Shown here piece after piece: positions 22,301 to 31,636 of a stretch of 64,000 nt of DNA. The translations under genes and the position numbers were made by a program. Origin of the DNA: Blastocladiella emersonii ATCC 22665 (lineage: Eukaryota > Blastocladiomycota > Blastocladiomycetes > Blastocladiales > Blastocladiaceae); the NCBI GenBank assembly GCA_025594325.1, contig JANHCV010000015.1:124001-188000 (forward strand), given 5' to 3'. The notes beneath the pieces are model-generated. The model ran no database searches and was not told the origin of the DNA. It saw only the letters and a list, made by a program, of their open reading frames with translations. Position 1 is the first letter of the stretch. Each line of letters begins with the position of its first letter.

Positions 22301-22735
22301 TAGCCCACACGCGTCCGCCGTGGTCCCATTCTCCCGGTTCAGACGTTCGGGCATACTCCCGCCTCACGAAAAATTGTTGGATATCGGTGCGCAACTTCCA
22401 AACCCTCGCTGAAACGAAATGCGGGTGTGATCCTCTCACAGGCATAACTGCGATGAACACAGACTGACGAATATCGAGGCCTGCTGCAGCTATCCAACCA
22501 TCTCCACATTTCAAGCTCCTTTACCATTAACCTAAATATATGCTGCAGTTGCGCTTCGAGCAAGCCGCTCAAGATTCTGCCACGTGTGTTGCGCGAACTC
22601 CTCAATAGATACATTCTCCCCGGTTGGCGCGGAACTCTCGCAAGCGCCGTGAGCTGCCAAGTTCCGCTCTTGGTGCTACTACCTTCACGGCACAAAACCG
22701 GCATTCAGCACCGAAATCTCAACAAAGAGCCCCGA

Positions 22736-23242
22736 ATGATGCACGCTTCCCCGGGAGATAACAAAGCCCACGGCTTCGCGCGCCCTCTCCGAAATGTGCG
22801 TCCCGCCCCGGCACAGCCCAAGGTTGCTGTGAAATCCGAGTCGCTCGTATGCGTCAAGTCGGGCGATCTGTTCAAGCTGACCGCCATCGCACGCAAGCTC
22901 ACACCGTACGCGTTGGGTGGTACCGAGACGGAACCGGTACCTACTTCTGTCTCGGTTAGCGAGTTTCCTCAGCTAGTCGACACGCTCGAAACGATGCTTC
23001 CGGCACTGCTGGCCGTGGACACGCAAGTGGTTGCCTTGGCAGCAGCCAAAGCACGCCGCAAGGCCGAACACGCCCGGGTCAAAGCTGCGAAGCGGAAGGC
23101 GTTCTTTGACCAGCACCGGAAGCAAATGGAGGAATTTCACCAACAGATGCAGGAGATGAAGAAGAAACTGGCCGCCGTGGAGGCCTATTTCGGTATTACA
23201 ACCCGTCCGCTTCGCAAAGAATTGATGGTCCCTGTGACTTGA
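22736..23242 (+). CDS. Tandem coiled-coil family, member 2 (arm 1), 168 aa
   Basis: Second paralogue. Motifs in order: FARPLRNVRPAPAQ, SLVCVKSGDLFKLTAIARKL, LVDTLETMLPALLAVDT, then a Lys/Gln-rich helical tail (KQMEEFHQQMQEMKKKLAAV) with heptad-like spacing. The ATG at 22736 gives a length close to members 1 and 3; the frame is open farther upstream, but that part has no counterpart in the other members. It probably forms a coiled coil. No transmembrane segment or signal peptide. Function unknown. Confidence 0.65.
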   Translation: MMHASPGDNKAHGFARPLRNVRPAPAQPKVAVKSESLVCVKSGDLFKLTAIARKLTPYALGGTETEPVPTSVSVSEFPQLVDTLETMLPALLAVDTQVVALAAAKARRKAEHARVKAAKRKAFFDQHRKQMEEFHQQMQEMKKKLAAVEAYFGITTRPLRKELMVPVT

Positions 23243-23707
23243 TTTGCCCAAAAACGCCGCTGTCACTATGCAATACCCCCCAAATCTCGCTCAATACACT
23301 GGAGTATCTCTCTCGAGCTGGTCCAATGACAACGAAAGCTTTGGCAAGAGTAAGTCAGAGAATCCAGCACCGCACATGGCTTCCGGAATTGAGCTCAACC
23401 ATTAGTGCTGCGAAACCCGTCAAACGCGCGACCATGGACGCGCCGCGCCCCCCACGTTTCTCGGTGCTTGAACCGGAAGAGGCCCGCGCGGATCAGTGAT
23501 GGAGCGACTGATGCGCGACGCGTTGCGCCACACTCTTGTCGGTGCAGCGAGAACCTGACGCGCCGCTCGGTGCGCGGAAAGTTATTCCCACCTGACGCAT
23601 ATGATCGAGTGCGCATACTCTGTGCGGCGAGCCTTAGCCCGCGGACTTGGTGGCGCAAACGTGGACTTGGCTCGCTCTCCCACTTGTGCAAGCCAAGATA
23701 TTCTCAC
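23243..23707. other. Intergenic between family members 2 and 3 (arm 1)
   Basis: Contains the second full tRNA-like repeat. No gene seen; the frame upstream of member 3 is open but has no family counterpart. Confidence 0.5.
23468..23553 (-). repeat. tRNA-like short repeat, copy 2 (arm 1)
   Basis: Ungapped 86-bp match to 21761-21846 with about three quarters of bases shared by eye. Minus strand: GCGC/GCGC D-stem, ATCAGTC/CACTGAT stem with one mismatch around GCTCCAT, then GGTTCAAGC. Confidence 0.45.
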
Positions 23708-24271
23708 ATGGAATCCACTCCTGTCGTGTCAACTCTCGTTGCAGCGCTCCCACAACGCTTCATTCGCATTCCTGCAGCGCAGCAGAATCTCGCTGCAGAG
23801 CCCAAGGCCCTTGCGTTCGTGAAGCTGGCCGACCTGCGTCAGCTGGCCACGGTGACACGAACGCTCCTCTTGGTCGCAACCGCGGGTGGCAAGGGTCTCG
23901 CAGCCTCGCCATCCATCACGAACGTCGACTCGAAGAACAGCTTCACGGCCATCGTCGACGTCCTGGAGGGCTCGCTTCCGGCCTTGCTCGAGGCGCCGCT
24001 CTTGCCACAAAGCTGCGCCATTCCAACAGAAAAGCCGTCGCCGCGTGACGCTGAAACGCGCGTGAAGCGCTCCTCACAGTCTCGAGGCAAGAAGACCGTC
24101 AACAAGACCAGCCCGCACTACCTCGAGGCGCAGGCCAAGTACGAGAAGATGCAACGGAATCTTCGAATCATCCAGGAGCGCATGCGTCACAACGAAGAAG
24201 TGTACGAAAAAGTGGGCGAACTGCGATCGCAGCTCCCCAGATTACGCCTCGCTCATGCAGGCCCATTTTGA
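23708..24271 (+). CDS. Tandem coiled-coil family, member 3 (arm 1), 187 aa
   Basis: Third paralogue and the most divergent. The block ALAFVKLADLRQLATVTRTL matches members 1 and 2, and the hallmark appears as IVDVLEGSLPALLEAP. A basic linker (ETRVKRSSQSRGKKTVNKTS) precedes a helical C-terminus (KYEKMQRNLRIIQERMRHNE). The start at 23708 was chosen because similarity begins soon after it. The PAQR gene follows on the same strand 318 bp downstream. Function unknown. Confidence 0.65.
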   Translation: MESTPVVSTLVAALPQRFIRIPAAQQNLAAEPKALAFVKLADLRQLATVTRTLLLVATAGGKGLAASPSITNVDSKNSFTAIVDVLEGSLPALLEAPLLPQSCAIPTEKPSPRDAETRVKRSSQSRGKKTVNKTSPHYLEAQAKYEKMQRNLRIIQERMRHNEEVYEKVGELRSQLPRLRLAHAGPF

Positions 24272-24427
24272 TGCGACGTCAAGACCGCTTTTGCTTGTTG
24301 AATAGACCGCGAGTAGATCTAGCTTGTAGTGAGTTGCGCGGCAGTTTCAGGTGAGGAACGCGTAAAAAACCTTCGGGAGAGTTGCCCGACGCGTCGGAAA
24401 ATAGTGTCTCGCGCGGGAGACAGTTTG

Positions 24428-24456
24428 AAACGCGACGCGACGCGACGCGACGCGAC
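24428..24456 (+). promoter_or_regulatory. GAAACGCGACGCG(ACGCG)n promoter motif of the PAQR gene (arm 1)
   Basis: GAAA followed by five CGCGA repeats, about 150 bp before the PAQR start. The same core occurs upstream of several other genes in this window. Just before the start is an imperfect tandem of 24 bp (cacacgctccgcaaactcat). Confidence 0.5.
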
Positions 24457-24589
24457 AAGCGCCCTCCCGCCTGCCGTGATCGTTCCCACACTTGCCTTCT
24501 CCGAGTCGCTCGTCTTCAGGAGTCTTCGCTCTCGCACACGCTCCGCAAACTCATCTCGCACACGCTCCGCAAACTCATCCCATGCAGTC

Positions 24590-25956
24590 ATGTCGGCGCA
24601 CGGAGCCCCGCCGGCCTACCACGCTCACAACGTCGCGTCGTCACCCGCGCGCCACGGCCACAGCACAGGCGGGCGACTGGGCCGATCGCGGCGGGCGACG
24701 CACGACGACGACGGGACCGGGCAGCGGTCGCCGTCGCTGCGCAAGGCGACGTCGCCGTTCGTCGACTCGCTCGAGCCGCTGACGGACCTGATCCACGACG
24801 ACCTGGCCGACGACGACGCGGCCGCGTTCAAGGTCCCGCTGCTCTCGGACGCTGCGGCATCAGCGCTCTGCCTGCGCCGCTGCTGCCACGACGACGACCC
24901 GCACCGCGACCACCCGACCGGCCCGCCGCACGCGACGACGCGGTCACTCCTCGGCGGCGACGCCGCGCTGCCGCTGTACACGTACGAGCAGCTGCCGCGG
25001 TGGCTGCAGTGCAACCCGTACATCCGCACGGGGTACCGGTCCGGGTACAGCTACGCGCAGGCGTGGCGCAGCGCGTTTGCGGTGCACTGCGAGACGGGCA
25101 ACATCTGGTCGCACGCGGTCGCCGTGCCGCTGTTCGCGTGGCTCGCGGCGCAGACGCAGGCGGGCGCGATGCTGCCGGCAGCGGCGCACTTCTGGGACCG
25201 CGCGGTGCTCGCCGGGTATTTCGCGTCGGCGGTGGTGTGCTTTGCGTTCAGCGCGCTGTTCCACACGCACTACGGGAACAGCCACCGGTGCTACGTGCGG
25301 TTCGGGTGTCTCGACTACACGGGTACGCACGCGCCTCGTACTTGCTGTTGTCGCGTCGCGACGTGAGCGGTTCGACTAAAGTAGCAACGTTCGCGCGTGT
25401 AGGCATCTCGGTCCTGATCTGCGGCGGCGCGACGGCGCTGACGTACACGGCGTACTACGACGACGCCGTGTGGCGGTCCGTGTACATGGCGGGGTCCATG
25501 TCGGTGGGCGCAGTCGGCGTGGTCGGGCCCACGTTCGCCGTGTGGCACACGACGCGGTTCCGCGGGTGGCGCACCGCCATCTACACGGCGTCGGGCCTGC
25601 TCGGTTGCGTGCCCATGGCGCAGTTCCTCGCGACGCACGGGCTGCCCGCGGACGGGCTCGGGTGGTGGGGCCGGCACGGGTGGGCGGTTGTCGTGCTCAA
25701 ACTCGTGTGCGGGATCGCGGTACGGGTCGGCGGGCGGAGCAGTGGAAGCGCGGACTGACCCTCAGCACGAGTGTAGTTCTACGTCGGCAAGTTCCCCGAG
25801 CGGTGGTTTCCCGGCCGGTGCGATATCGTGGGGCATTCTCACCAGTGGTGGCACGGGTTTGTATCGAGCGCAACGCTCGCGCACGGGCTGCTCGTCCTCG
25901 ACCTGCTCAGCTGGCGCATCAACAGCAGCAGCAGCAGCAGCGGCGCGCTGCCGTAG
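24590..25956 (+). CDS. PAQR-family (adiponectin receptor/IZH-like) seven-span protein (arm 1), 409 aa
   Basis: Exons 24590-25322, 25403-25719 and 25777-25956. Introns of 80 and 57 nt have gtacg donors and gtgtag acceptors. About 140 polar residues precede the PAQR core. Core motifs: GYRSGYSYAQAW, the first-helix region CETGNIWSHAVAVPLF, SALFHTHYGNSH with the conserved Ser and His, LDYTGIS, and the last-helix signature ending FPERWFPGRCDIVGHSHQWW then H. The conserved histidines form the zinc site of the family, which acts as ceramidase-like receptors or in sterol and zinc homeostasis (yeast Izh). The protein ends in a run of six Ser and GALP; the arm 2 copy ends in AMP. The ATG at 24590 was chosen after the 24-bp tandem; the frame is open upstream. 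Confidence 0.9.
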
Positions 25957-26065
25957 ACCAAGGCCGCGGCCGCTGTCCAAGCACGCGACTCTCGGTCAAG
26001 CGAGGCCCTTGAGAGTGATACACTGCATATAGAGAGCTCGATCAATAGACGCCCCATCGACTCAC
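25943..26065 (+). repeat. Diverged continuation of the inverted repeat (inner edge, arm 1)
   Basis: Past the identity limit the arms still align: gcgaggcccttgagagtgat and agagagctcgatcaataga match 48160-48282 in reverse complement, with scattered substitutions and small indels (roughly 85% by eye). Homology is lost after about 26065. Confidence 0.75.
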
Positions 26066-26454
26066 GCATTGTGGATCAACGAAGCGTCGAAGGGTGGTCG
26101 CCGAGAGGAGTGGCGTGGCGTGAGGTCATCGAGTCACGCACCACACGACACGCCAAAAGTCGGCAGGCGGCGAACGCGCGCGGTCGCCCGTCTCGCTCTC
26201 CCAACGCTACTGTAAACGTCATCGACCTCACGGATCACTGCGCGAGCACCCGCACTCGCCCCCCGCTCGACGCATCGACCCACACTTACTGTCCACGCAG
26301 CGCGAGGCCCGAAGACGCCACATCCTGCGCGCGCCGGCCAGTAACACCACACGTCATCAAGCCAGGTATGACCGCCGCGTACTCGCCTCCCGGCTCCGCG
26401 CACTCACGTACGCGGCTCTAGGAAGGCAGCAGCAGCAGCAGCAGCAACACAACC
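25957..26454. other. Intergenic: PAQR 3' flank and Ariadne promoter
   Basis: The first 110 bp is the diverged repeat edge. The rest is presumably the promoter of the Ariadne gene; no TATA box seen. Confidence 0.5.
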
Positions 26455-28057
26455 ATGGCGGACTCGGACTCGGACTTCCAGATGGACGAGTCGGAGGACT
26501 TTGAGTACTCGGAGGACGAGGTGCGGCTTCGGGTCTCTCGTCTGTGCCCACGCGGCACCTACTCACCCTCACGCGACCCGCACACCAATGGTGTAGTACG
26601 CGCCCATGACGGACGAGGACGAGAACGACGTGATCGGCGACGTGGTGCCTGACCGCGAGGAGCTCAAGGCGTACGAGGTCGAGTACACGGTGCGGTCTCT
26701 GGCCGAGATCACGGCGTTCCAGGAGCGCGAGTCGACGCACGTGGCGGGCATCATCGCGATTGCGCCGCAGCACGCGGCGACGCTGCTGCGGCACTTCCAC
26801 TGGAACAAGGAGGCGCTCATCGAGCGGTACATGGAGGACCCCGACAAGGTGCTCGCGGACGCGTGCGTGATCCTCGACACGGCGCGCGCGCCCAAGCCCG
26901 TGACGGTGCCCGGGTTCGTGTGCGACGTGTGCTTTGACGACGACGAGGACCTCGAGACGCTGGCGCTGTCGTGCGGGCACCGGTTCTGCGTCGGGTGCTA
27001 CGGGCACTACCTGCGGCAGAAGATTGTCGACGAGGGCGAGTCGCGCCGGATATCGTGCATGGGCAAGTGCTCGCTGATCGTCGACTCGGCCACGGTCCAG
27101 ACCCTGGTCGACGCGCCCACGCGCGCCCGGTACGAGTCGCTGCTGATGCGCACGTACGTCGACGACAGCGAGTTTTTGCGGTGGTGCCCCGCGGCCGGGT
27201 GCGAGCGCGCCATCGAGTGCCGCGTGCCGCGCGCGCGGCTCGACCAGATTGTGCCGACGGTCAAGTGCACGTGCGGGACCGAGTTCTGCTTCGGGTGCGG
27301 GCTCGACGGACACCAGCCGTGCGTGTGCTCGCTCGTCAAGCTGTGGCAGAAGAAGTGCAAGGACGACTCGGAGACGGCCAACTGGATCGCCACCAACACC
27401 AAGGAGTGCCCCAAGTGCAACGCCACCATCGAGAAGAACGGCGGGTGCAACCACATGACGTGCAAGAAGTGCCGGTACGAGTGGTGCTGGGTGTGCTCGG
27501 GTCCCTGGGCCGAGCACGGGCAGGCGTACTATAACTGCGGGCGGTTCGACGAGAACACGTCGGCGGCGGCGCGCGACCAGCAGGCCAAGTCGCGGGCGTC
27601 GCTCGAGCGGTACCTGCACTACTACAACCGGTTCGCGAACCACGAGCAGTCGGCGCGGCTCGACGTCAAGCTGTACCACAAGACCGAGGAGCGCATGACG
27701 CAGATGCAGACCAACACGGCGCTGTCGTGGATCGAGGTGCAGTTCCTCAAGCGCGCGCTCGACGTGGTGTGCGCGTGCCGGTCGACGCTCAAGTGGACGT
27801 ACGCGCTCGCCTTCTACATGAACCGCAACAACATGACCGAGCTGTTCGAGGCCAACCAGCGCGACCTCGAGATGGCCGTCGAGGCGCTGTCGGGCATGCT
27901 CGAGTCCGAGGACCTCGTCGACCCCGACAAGATCGACACGGTGCGCCGCGCCATCATCGACAAGACCGTCTACGTGCAGTCGCGCCGCGAGGTGGTGCTC
28001 ACCGACACGGCCGCCGGCCTGCGCGAGGGCCGCTGGGCGTGGACGCCGCGGCCATGA
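26455..28057 (+). CDS. ARI1: Ariadne-type RBR E3 ubiquitin ligase
   Basis: Exons 26455-26520 and 26597-28057 (76-nt intron, gtgcgg to gtgtag) give 508 aa, normal for ARI1/ARIH1. Order of domains: acidic start (MADSDSDFQMDESEDFEYSE), UBA-like region (TLLRHFHWNKEALIERYMED), RING1 from CDVCFDD with LSCGHRFCVGCYGHYL, an IBR with CTCGTEFCFGCGLDGHQPC, and RING2 with CPKCNATIEKNGGCNHMTC. The likely catalytic cysteine that carries ubiquitin is C306 in GGCNHMTC. An Ariadne helical C-terminal domain follows (YYNRFANHEQSARLD onward), the autoinhibitory part in this family. It acts in cytosol and nucleus, usually together with neddylated cullins. Third positions are strongly GC-biased. Confidence 0.96.
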
Positions 28058-28369
28058 GCGGCGGGGGCGGCGGCTCGGAGTCTGTCATGTCCTGTGTGAA
28101 TGTGAACGGATCTTCTTTGAATCGGCTTGGCCTCCCTTGGTGATCAGTTTTTGAGCGTTGCGAGACGCGACGCGTCGCCCCTATTGCGCCACTTGGCGCA
28201 CGTGGCCGCGGTCCATGGGTCGGCGCGTCGCGCGTCTCGCGGCAGCGGGCAAGCCGTGCGCTTCGTGGGCCCAGCCCGCCCTTGCCTCGCGCCCCATTCT
28301 CGCTCCCGCTCTCTTCTCCCCCGAGCAAACGAGCGATACACACTGCCTGCAACGCTACACGCACGCTCC
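28058..28369. other. Intergenic between Ariadne and the Alr4036-type gene
   Basis: Contains the promoter-type motif cgagacgcgacgcgtcgcc at about 28160-28178 and no gene. Confidence 0.5.
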
Positions 28370-29326
28370 ATGACATCAACCACCGCGACGTCGACGCCCT
28401 TTGCCGCGGCGCTCGCCGCCGTCATCCCGCACCACGCGGCCGACGCCAAGATGGCCGTGCCCTTCTTTGCCGCCGCGTCGACCACGCGGCGGTCCGGCAC
28501 CACCGCCGCCCACGCGCTCGCGCTGTCGCACGTCTCCGACACGGGCGCGTTCCTCATCGGGTGAGTGGTGCTGCTCTCCTGCGAGAATCGTTTGACGGGC
28601 CGAGGGCTCATTTTTCGGGATTGTAGCTACGCGTCGCGCAACTCGCCCATGCTGAACGATATCAAGTCCAACAACATCACCGAGCTCGTGATCCAGACCC
28701 CGCCGCCTTCCAGCGGCAAGTCGTCCACGGCGAAGCAGCAGCTGTGGCGAATCGAGGGCAAGTGCTACGTGGCGTGCTCGCCGCAGCTCCTGATGCGGTT
28801 CCCGCCGCCGCGCATCACGGCCGAGGACCCGCGCCTGTACTGGGAGCAGCAGCGGCTCAGCGTGTTCCTGCGGCTGTCGCCCGCGATGCGCGCCCTCAAC
28901 CTGCTGCCGCCGCCCGGCGACCGGCCCGCCGCCCACCCGGTCGCCGAGATCCCCGACTCGCCCGAACCCGTCGCCAGCCTCGCCGCCCGCCTCATCGGGA
29001 ACCTCTCGCTCACCGAGGGCGCGCTCACCGGCAGCTCCGCCGCGAGTCCACCCATGAGCCCGCAGATGATCCGGAGCAATGGGGCAACGGCGGCAGCAAC
29101 ACCACAAGCTACGGCGGCGGCAGCAGCGGCGGGCCAGGGCATGCGCATGTCCGCGTCCACGGAACTCGTCGACTTTGACCGCGCCCTCGACAACTTTGTC
29201 CTCGTCGTCGTCAAGATCGCCCGCGTCGACGTACTCTCCTTTGGCACCACCGTCGCCGACTTTGCCCGCACCGTGCACGCCGTGTCCAAGGAGGGGCTCT
29301 GGACCTCCGAGATCGTGAGCCCCTAG
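28370..29326 (+). CDS. Pyridoxamine 5'-phosphate oxidase Alr4036-type FMN-binding protein
   Basis: Exons 28370-28560 and 28627-29326 (66-nt intron, gtgagt to ttgtag) give 296 aa. The split-barrel features of the family are visible: YASRNSPMLNDIKSNNITEL (the S-x-K/N-x-x-D-I contact strand), the Trp-containing LWRIEGKCYV strand, then YWEQQRLSVFLRLSPAMRAL where the family has W..LS...R..F. The C-terminal barrel strand is FVLVVVKIARVDVLSFGTT, and the end (WTSEIVSP) matches the family's usual finish. A low-complexity Ala/Ser insert (around residues 215-235) separates the two parts. Probably a cytosolic flavin-binding oxidoreductase; substrate unknown. True PNPOx activity is not implied. Confidence 0.75.
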
Positions 29327-30369
29327 CGAGCGCGCGGCTCTGCGCGACTCGTGGGTGCCTGCTACGGGCAATCAATACACACACACACACGTCTACGATC
29401 CCCGTGCTCGTCTCGCTTCGCCTTCATCGACGCATTGTGATACGCTCGGCGCGCGACGCGACGCGACGCGTCAGCCCCGACTCCGTGGCCACCGGCCACC
29501 GCCGCCCGTGGCCGCCGTGAAACGTGTCGCAGACCACCACGGCCGTGGCCGTGGCCACGCGTGCGCGCGACACACACAGCTGCTGTATGGTTCGCGCTAG
29601 CACGAGCGCCGCATCGCGATGCGCCAGATTCTATATCCCCCTTCCTGCTCCCTTCGCGCCTCGCGCGCGGGTTACCAGATGACACGAAACCTTGGCGCGC
29701 AGCGCACGCCGTTCTGCCCCCGCGTCTCATGGTCATGACCATCCCGCCCCGCGCGACCCGCGCGTTGCGCCGCAGACGCACGCTGTGCCCTCGCCAGCGG
29801 AATACGCGCGGGGAATTGCCGGTCCAGTGGGTTCTGGCGTTGTTCTCGGCACGCGGTCGGGCGTGGCTAAGCCACAGCGGGTTCATGACTTGGCCGCGAG
29901 CGGGTCGCGGCCCGTGGCCCGCGGACGCGCCGACTGGTGCGCCCATGAGTTCAACACGGCTAACTCCGAACCCGCGACCACGGGTGCGACGACACGGCGC
30001 GGCTGAAGGGTGACTCGCGCGGGCAAAGAAACGAAAGCCCCGAACAATGGCCCGCGGGCAACGTGCGCGAGAGCGTGCGCGGCGGTCGCGGTCGCGGCAG
30101 CGCGACGTGATCGCTGTGTTGATCTGCCCGGTCCTGGAGGGTTGTGCGAGAGTATATAAAGTCGGCGGCCGCCCCGCACCTCGCTGGCTCGGATCTCTAC
30201 CTCCCTCACCAGAGATCAACCAAGACCAAGAAGTCGCTCTGTGCCTGGCCACGACGACGACGACCAAGACCGTAGACGGTTCCGCTTTCCTCCCCCTACC
30301 TCTTCCTTACACACTAGACGTGTTGTACCTGCATCCTCCTGTTGATCAGGCTCCCCATCACCCTACACC
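29327..30369. other. Intergenic with subtilase promoter
   Basis: A CA dinucleotide run (about 29374-29391), a gcgacgcgacgcgacgcgtc motif near 29453-29472, and the subtilase TATA box at 30153. No gene. Confidence 0.5.
30153..30160 (+). promoter_or_regulatory. TATA box of the subtilase gene
   Basis: TATATAAA, 210 bp before the ATG at 30370. The C/A-rich stretch between them is consistent with a 5' UTR. Confidence 0.65.
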
Positions 30370-31636
30370 ATGACTCGCTCTACCACCTCCTCCCTCCGCT
30401 CCATCATCCTGGCCCTGTGCCTCGTCGCGCTGGCGGCCACCACGGTCCACGCGGCGCCGGCGCGCGTGGGCAGCTGGGTCGTCGAGATCGCGCCGACCGA
30501 GGACTTTGAAGCGGCCGCGGCCCGGATCGCGGGCGTCTACGAGTCGCACGGCATGCACGACGTGGCCAAGCGCATCACCAAGGTCCAGGTCGGCAACGGG
30601 TACCGCGCCATCGCCCTGCCCAACGGCGGCGACCAGATGCGCCAGATCCTCGAGGCCGACGACCACGTCCGCCGTGTCGAGCCCGAGATCGAGTGGCAGC
30701 TCTTTGAGACGCAGCGCGACGCCGTCGAGGGACTCGACCGTATCGACGCCCGCCAGGGACTCGACCGCTCGTTCACCTACCCCGGCAGCGCCGGCGAGGG
30801 CGTCGACGTGATCGTGATTGATTCTGGGATCGACGTCAACCACCCAGAACTCGCGGGCCGCGCGATGATGACGGACCTCACGGGCGAGGGCAACTTTGAC
30901 GCCAACGTACGTTTGGTCATCTCTCAACTCGCTCATTCGCGAGCTGGCACTAACCCTTCACCCCCCTCCGCTCCTCGCTCAATAGGGACACGGCTCGCAC
31001 TGCGCCGGCACCATCGGCGGGCGCCAGGTCGGGATCGCCAAGAAGGCGACGCTGATCGGGCTCAAGGTGTTCGACCGGACGGGCCGCGGGTCGAACGTGG
31101 TGATTCTGCAGGCGCTGCAGCTCGTCTCGCAGAACCTGGGCGCTCGCCGCCGCCCGACCGTCGTGAACATGTCGCTCGGCGGTCCTCGCGCGGGATTCCA
31201 GGGCGACACCACGGTGCAGCGCGCGATCGCGTCGCTCTCGCAGCAGGGCGTCAACGTGGTCGTGGCCGCGGGCAACGAGTCGCAGGACGCGTGCAACGTG
31301 TCGCCGGCGTTTGTCCCCGAGGCCATCACCGTGGCGGCGTCGGACCCGCGCAACGACCAGCTCGCCTACTTCTCGAACGTCGGCCGCTGCGTCGACATCG
31401 TCGCGCCCGGCGTCAACACCCTCTCGATCGCCGCCAACTCGGGCAACCGCTACACGTACATGAGCGGCACGTCCATGGCCGCGCCCCATGTCGCGGGTGT
31501 CCTCGCCACCTACCGCGGCATGGGCATGAGCGCGCAGCAGGCCCAGCAGAAGATCCTGTCCGAAGCCACGCCCAACGTCGTCCGCGGCTACCTCCGCGGC
31601 ACGCCGAACCGCCACCTGTTCATGTCCGCCCGCTAA
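30370..31636 (+). CDS. Secreted subtilisin-like (proteinase K family, S8A) serine protease
   Basis: Exons 30370-30906 and 30986-31636 (79-nt intron, gtacgt to aatag) give 395 aa. Residues 1-28 are a signal peptide (SIILALCLVALAATTVHA). Residues 30-115 match the I9 propeptide that chaperones and inhibits the enzyme (GSWVVEIAPTEDFEAAAARI). The catalytic triad is complete: D151 in VIVIDSGIDVNHPE, H181 in GHGSHCAGT, S342 in SGTSMAAPHVAG; the oxyanion Asn is in VVVAAGNES. The intron sits just before the His motif. Probably secreted or vacuolar. A TATA box at 30153 suggests a regulated promoter. Confidence 0.95.

Larger units (their letters stand above)
21375..22735. other. Intergenic between family members 1 and 2 (arm 1)
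   Basis: AT-richer spacer. It holds one full tRNA-like repeat (21761-21846) and a partial one (22270-22300). No coding region recognised. Confidence 0.5.
13659..25942 (+). repeat. Arm 1 of a 12.3-kb inverted repeat
   Basis: Position i pairs with 74225-i over the entire arm. Endpoints were set by reading bases: 13658 versus 60567 and 25943 versus 48282 are the first mismatches outward. Reading frames in both arms have mirrored coordinates with no net indel, and every translation pair compared is identical. The arm contains host-type genes and no transposase. Confidence 0.9.

Noticed and set aside
28150-28210. A-box-like tggcgcaatagg on the minus strand upstream of the Alr4036-type gene
   Set aside because: No anticodon-like hairpin or B-box follows; probably chance similarity in a GC-rich promoter.
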